A stretch of 6,852 nucleotides of DNA from Methyloprofundus sp. (lineage in GTDB: Bacteria > Pseudomonadota > Gammaproteobacteria > Methylococcales > Methylomonadaceae), in assembly GCA_030636485.1 (NCBI GenBank), contig DAOVWV010000088.1:1-6852 (forward strand), in the 5' to 3' direction. The notes under the pieces are model-generated. The model saw nothing but the letters and a program-made list of their open reading frames with translations, made no database searches and had not been told where the DNA came from. Positions within the stretch are counted from its first letter, which is position 1, and every line of letters begins with the position of its first letter. The position numbers and the translations under genes were made by a program. Of this stretch, positions 6,200 to 6,852 are shown piece after piece.

Positions 6200-6230
6200 A
6201 GGATGTATAGTGATATAATCTCGCTATCCT
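6200..6230. repeat. Imperfect dyad over the nth promoter
   Basis: Outer arms AGGAT (6200-6204) and ATCCT (6226-6230) enclose inner arms ATAGTGA (6207-6213) and TCGCTAT (6221-6227). The inner arms pair with one T/G exception and sit exactly on either side of the seven bases holding the -10 hexamer; inner and outer arms are offset by two bases. A further CATCC half-site lies at 6187-6191. This may be an operator for nth or for the divergent oxidoreductase, but no known regulator site is recognised. Confidence 0.35.
6211..6219 (+). promoter_or_regulatory. Extended -10 promoter for nth
   Basis: TGATATAAT is a perfect extended -10 element: TGN followed by the full consensus hexamer at 6214-6219. 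No good -35 is found 16-18 bases upstream (around 6190-6197), which is usual for extended -10 promoters. Transcription would start near 6226, giving a leader of about 56 bases to the nth ATG. An own promoter fits the fact that nth is here cut off from the rsx operon that precedes it in other species. Confidence 0.6.
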
Positions 6231-6281
6231 AACGGGTATTATTGAATTCTCGCTCCTTACTCACTTGCTTGCATAAACCTT

Positions 6282-6852
6282 ATGAATAAAGATAAACGTC
6301 TGGAAATTTTCTCAAGACTCGCGGCCGCTATTCCAGAGCCAGAAACAGAACTTAACTATAACAGCACTTTTGAGTTACTGGTTGCCGTTGTATTATCGGC
6401 TCAAGCGACCGATAAAGGTGTCAATAAAGCGACTGCGCTATTATTTCCCGTTGCCAACACTCCACAGGCGATTTATGAGATTGGCGAAGAAAGTTTAAAA
6501 GAATATATTAAAACCATAGGCTTATATAATAGCAAGGGAGCAAATATCATCAAGCTTTGTCGTCGATTGTTGGATACTTTCCAGGGTGAAGTCCCACAAA
6601 CACGCACAGAGCTTGAATCCTTAGCTGGGGTTGGGCGCAAAACAGCAAATGTCATATTAAATACCGCTTTTGGCCAGCCAGTTATGGCCGTCGATACACA
6701 TATTTTCCGGGTATCAAACCGTACCGGTATAGCGACAGGTAAAAATGTTCTGCAAGTAGAGGTAAAATTGGACAAACATGTGCCTAAGCAGTATAAGCTG
6801 GATGCACATCATTTATTGATTTTACATGGCCGGTATACCTGTATTGCACGAA
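6282..6852 (+). CDS. nth: Endonuclease III (3' end outside window)
   Basis: Nth is a DNA glycosylase and AP lyase that removes oxidised pyrimidines in base-excision repair. The first 190 residues are present and colinear with E. coli Nth (211 residues), beginning MNKDKRLEIFSRL against MNKAKRLEILTRL, which supports this ATG although its ribosome-binding site is weak. The helix-hairpin-helix LAGVGRKTANVILNTAF (114-130) contains catalytic Lys120, and AVDTHIFRVSNR has catalytic Asp138, both at the same numbers as in E. coli. LLSAQATD-type (38-44) and YIKTIGLYNSKGANIIK (75-91) segments are conserved. HGRYTCIAR ends the window and provides Cys187, the first of four [4Fe-4S] ligands; the other three should lie within about 20 residues beyond the edge. 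The gene has its own extended -10 promoter and is divergent from the oxidoreductase. Confidence 0.96.
   Translation, partial: MNKDKRLEIFSRLAAAIPEPETELNYNSTFELLVAVVLSAQATDKGVNKATALLFPVANTPQAIYEIGEESLKEYIKTIGLYNSKGANIIKLCRRLLDTFQGEVPQTRTELESLAGVGRKTANVILNTAFGQPVMAVDTHIFRVSNRTGIATGKNVLQVEVKLDKHVPKQYKLDAHHLLILHGRYTCIAR

Noticed and set aside
6129..6269. 9-bp inverted repeat AGCAAGTGA / TCACTTGCT, 123 bp apart, in the oxidoreductase-nth gap
   Set aside because: The arms are too far apart for a hairpin of obvious function and the match is within chance expectation for the region; no target-site duplication or mobile gene accompanies it.
6473..6775. 100-codon open frame on the - strand
   Set aside because: Fully antisense to the catalytic core of nth, which is intact and conserved.
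1..6852. Insertion sequence, prophage, CRISPR, toxin-antitoxin, or RNA gene
   Set aside because: No transposase or integrase motif, spaced repeats, small paired genes, or tRNA T-loop-like sequence was found; every large stretch is explained by a conserved gene.

Overview
The window is an ordinary, gene-dense stretch of a proteobacterial chromosome, most likely gammaproteobacterial. The grounds are the close resemblance (from memory, not from a search) of RsxE/RnfE, Lnt, Def, Fmt and Nth to their Escherichia coli counterparts, and the presence of an Rnf/Rsx complex gene and an nth gene at the two ends, which are neighbours in many gammaproteobacteria. Base composition looks moderate, roughly the mid-40s % GC judged by eye; def and fmt look richer in GC than lnt. 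I cannot name a genus.

Layout from left to right: the 3' end of rsxE/rnfE (+, cut by the window start); a bidirectional terminator with a TTCG loop; lnt (-), apolipoprotein N-acyltransferase; a 279-bp divergent promoter region; the def-fmt operon (+), 4 bp apart; a fmt terminator; a DASS/SLC13-family anion transporter (-) lying downstream of a rubredoxin-reductase-like FAD oxidoreductase (-), 24 bp apart and probably co-transcribed; a 207-bp divergent promoter region; and nth (+), endonuclease III, cut by the window end. No intergenic stretch exceeds 300 bp, and there is no tRNA, rRNA, CRISPR array or insertion sequence that I can see.

Functionally, Fmt formylates the initiator Met-tRNA and Def removes the formyl group from nascent proteins, so def-fmt is a self-contained start-of-translation cycle. 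Lnt performs the last acylation in lipoprotein maturation. RsxE is a membrane subunit of the Rnf/Rsx electron-transfer complex. Nth is a [4Fe-4S] base-excision repair glycosylase/AP lyase. The oxidoreductase and transporter pair has no obvious pathway; its pairing and the oxidoreductase's short C-terminus are the least explained parts of the window.

I found no convincing undescribed system. The points most worth a second look are the five-gene block separating rsxE from nth, with an 11-bp direct repeat at its two borders; the oxidoreductase-transporter pair; and symmetric elements lying on the def-fmt and nth promoters. The start of def is placed at a GTG rather than the upstream ATG.
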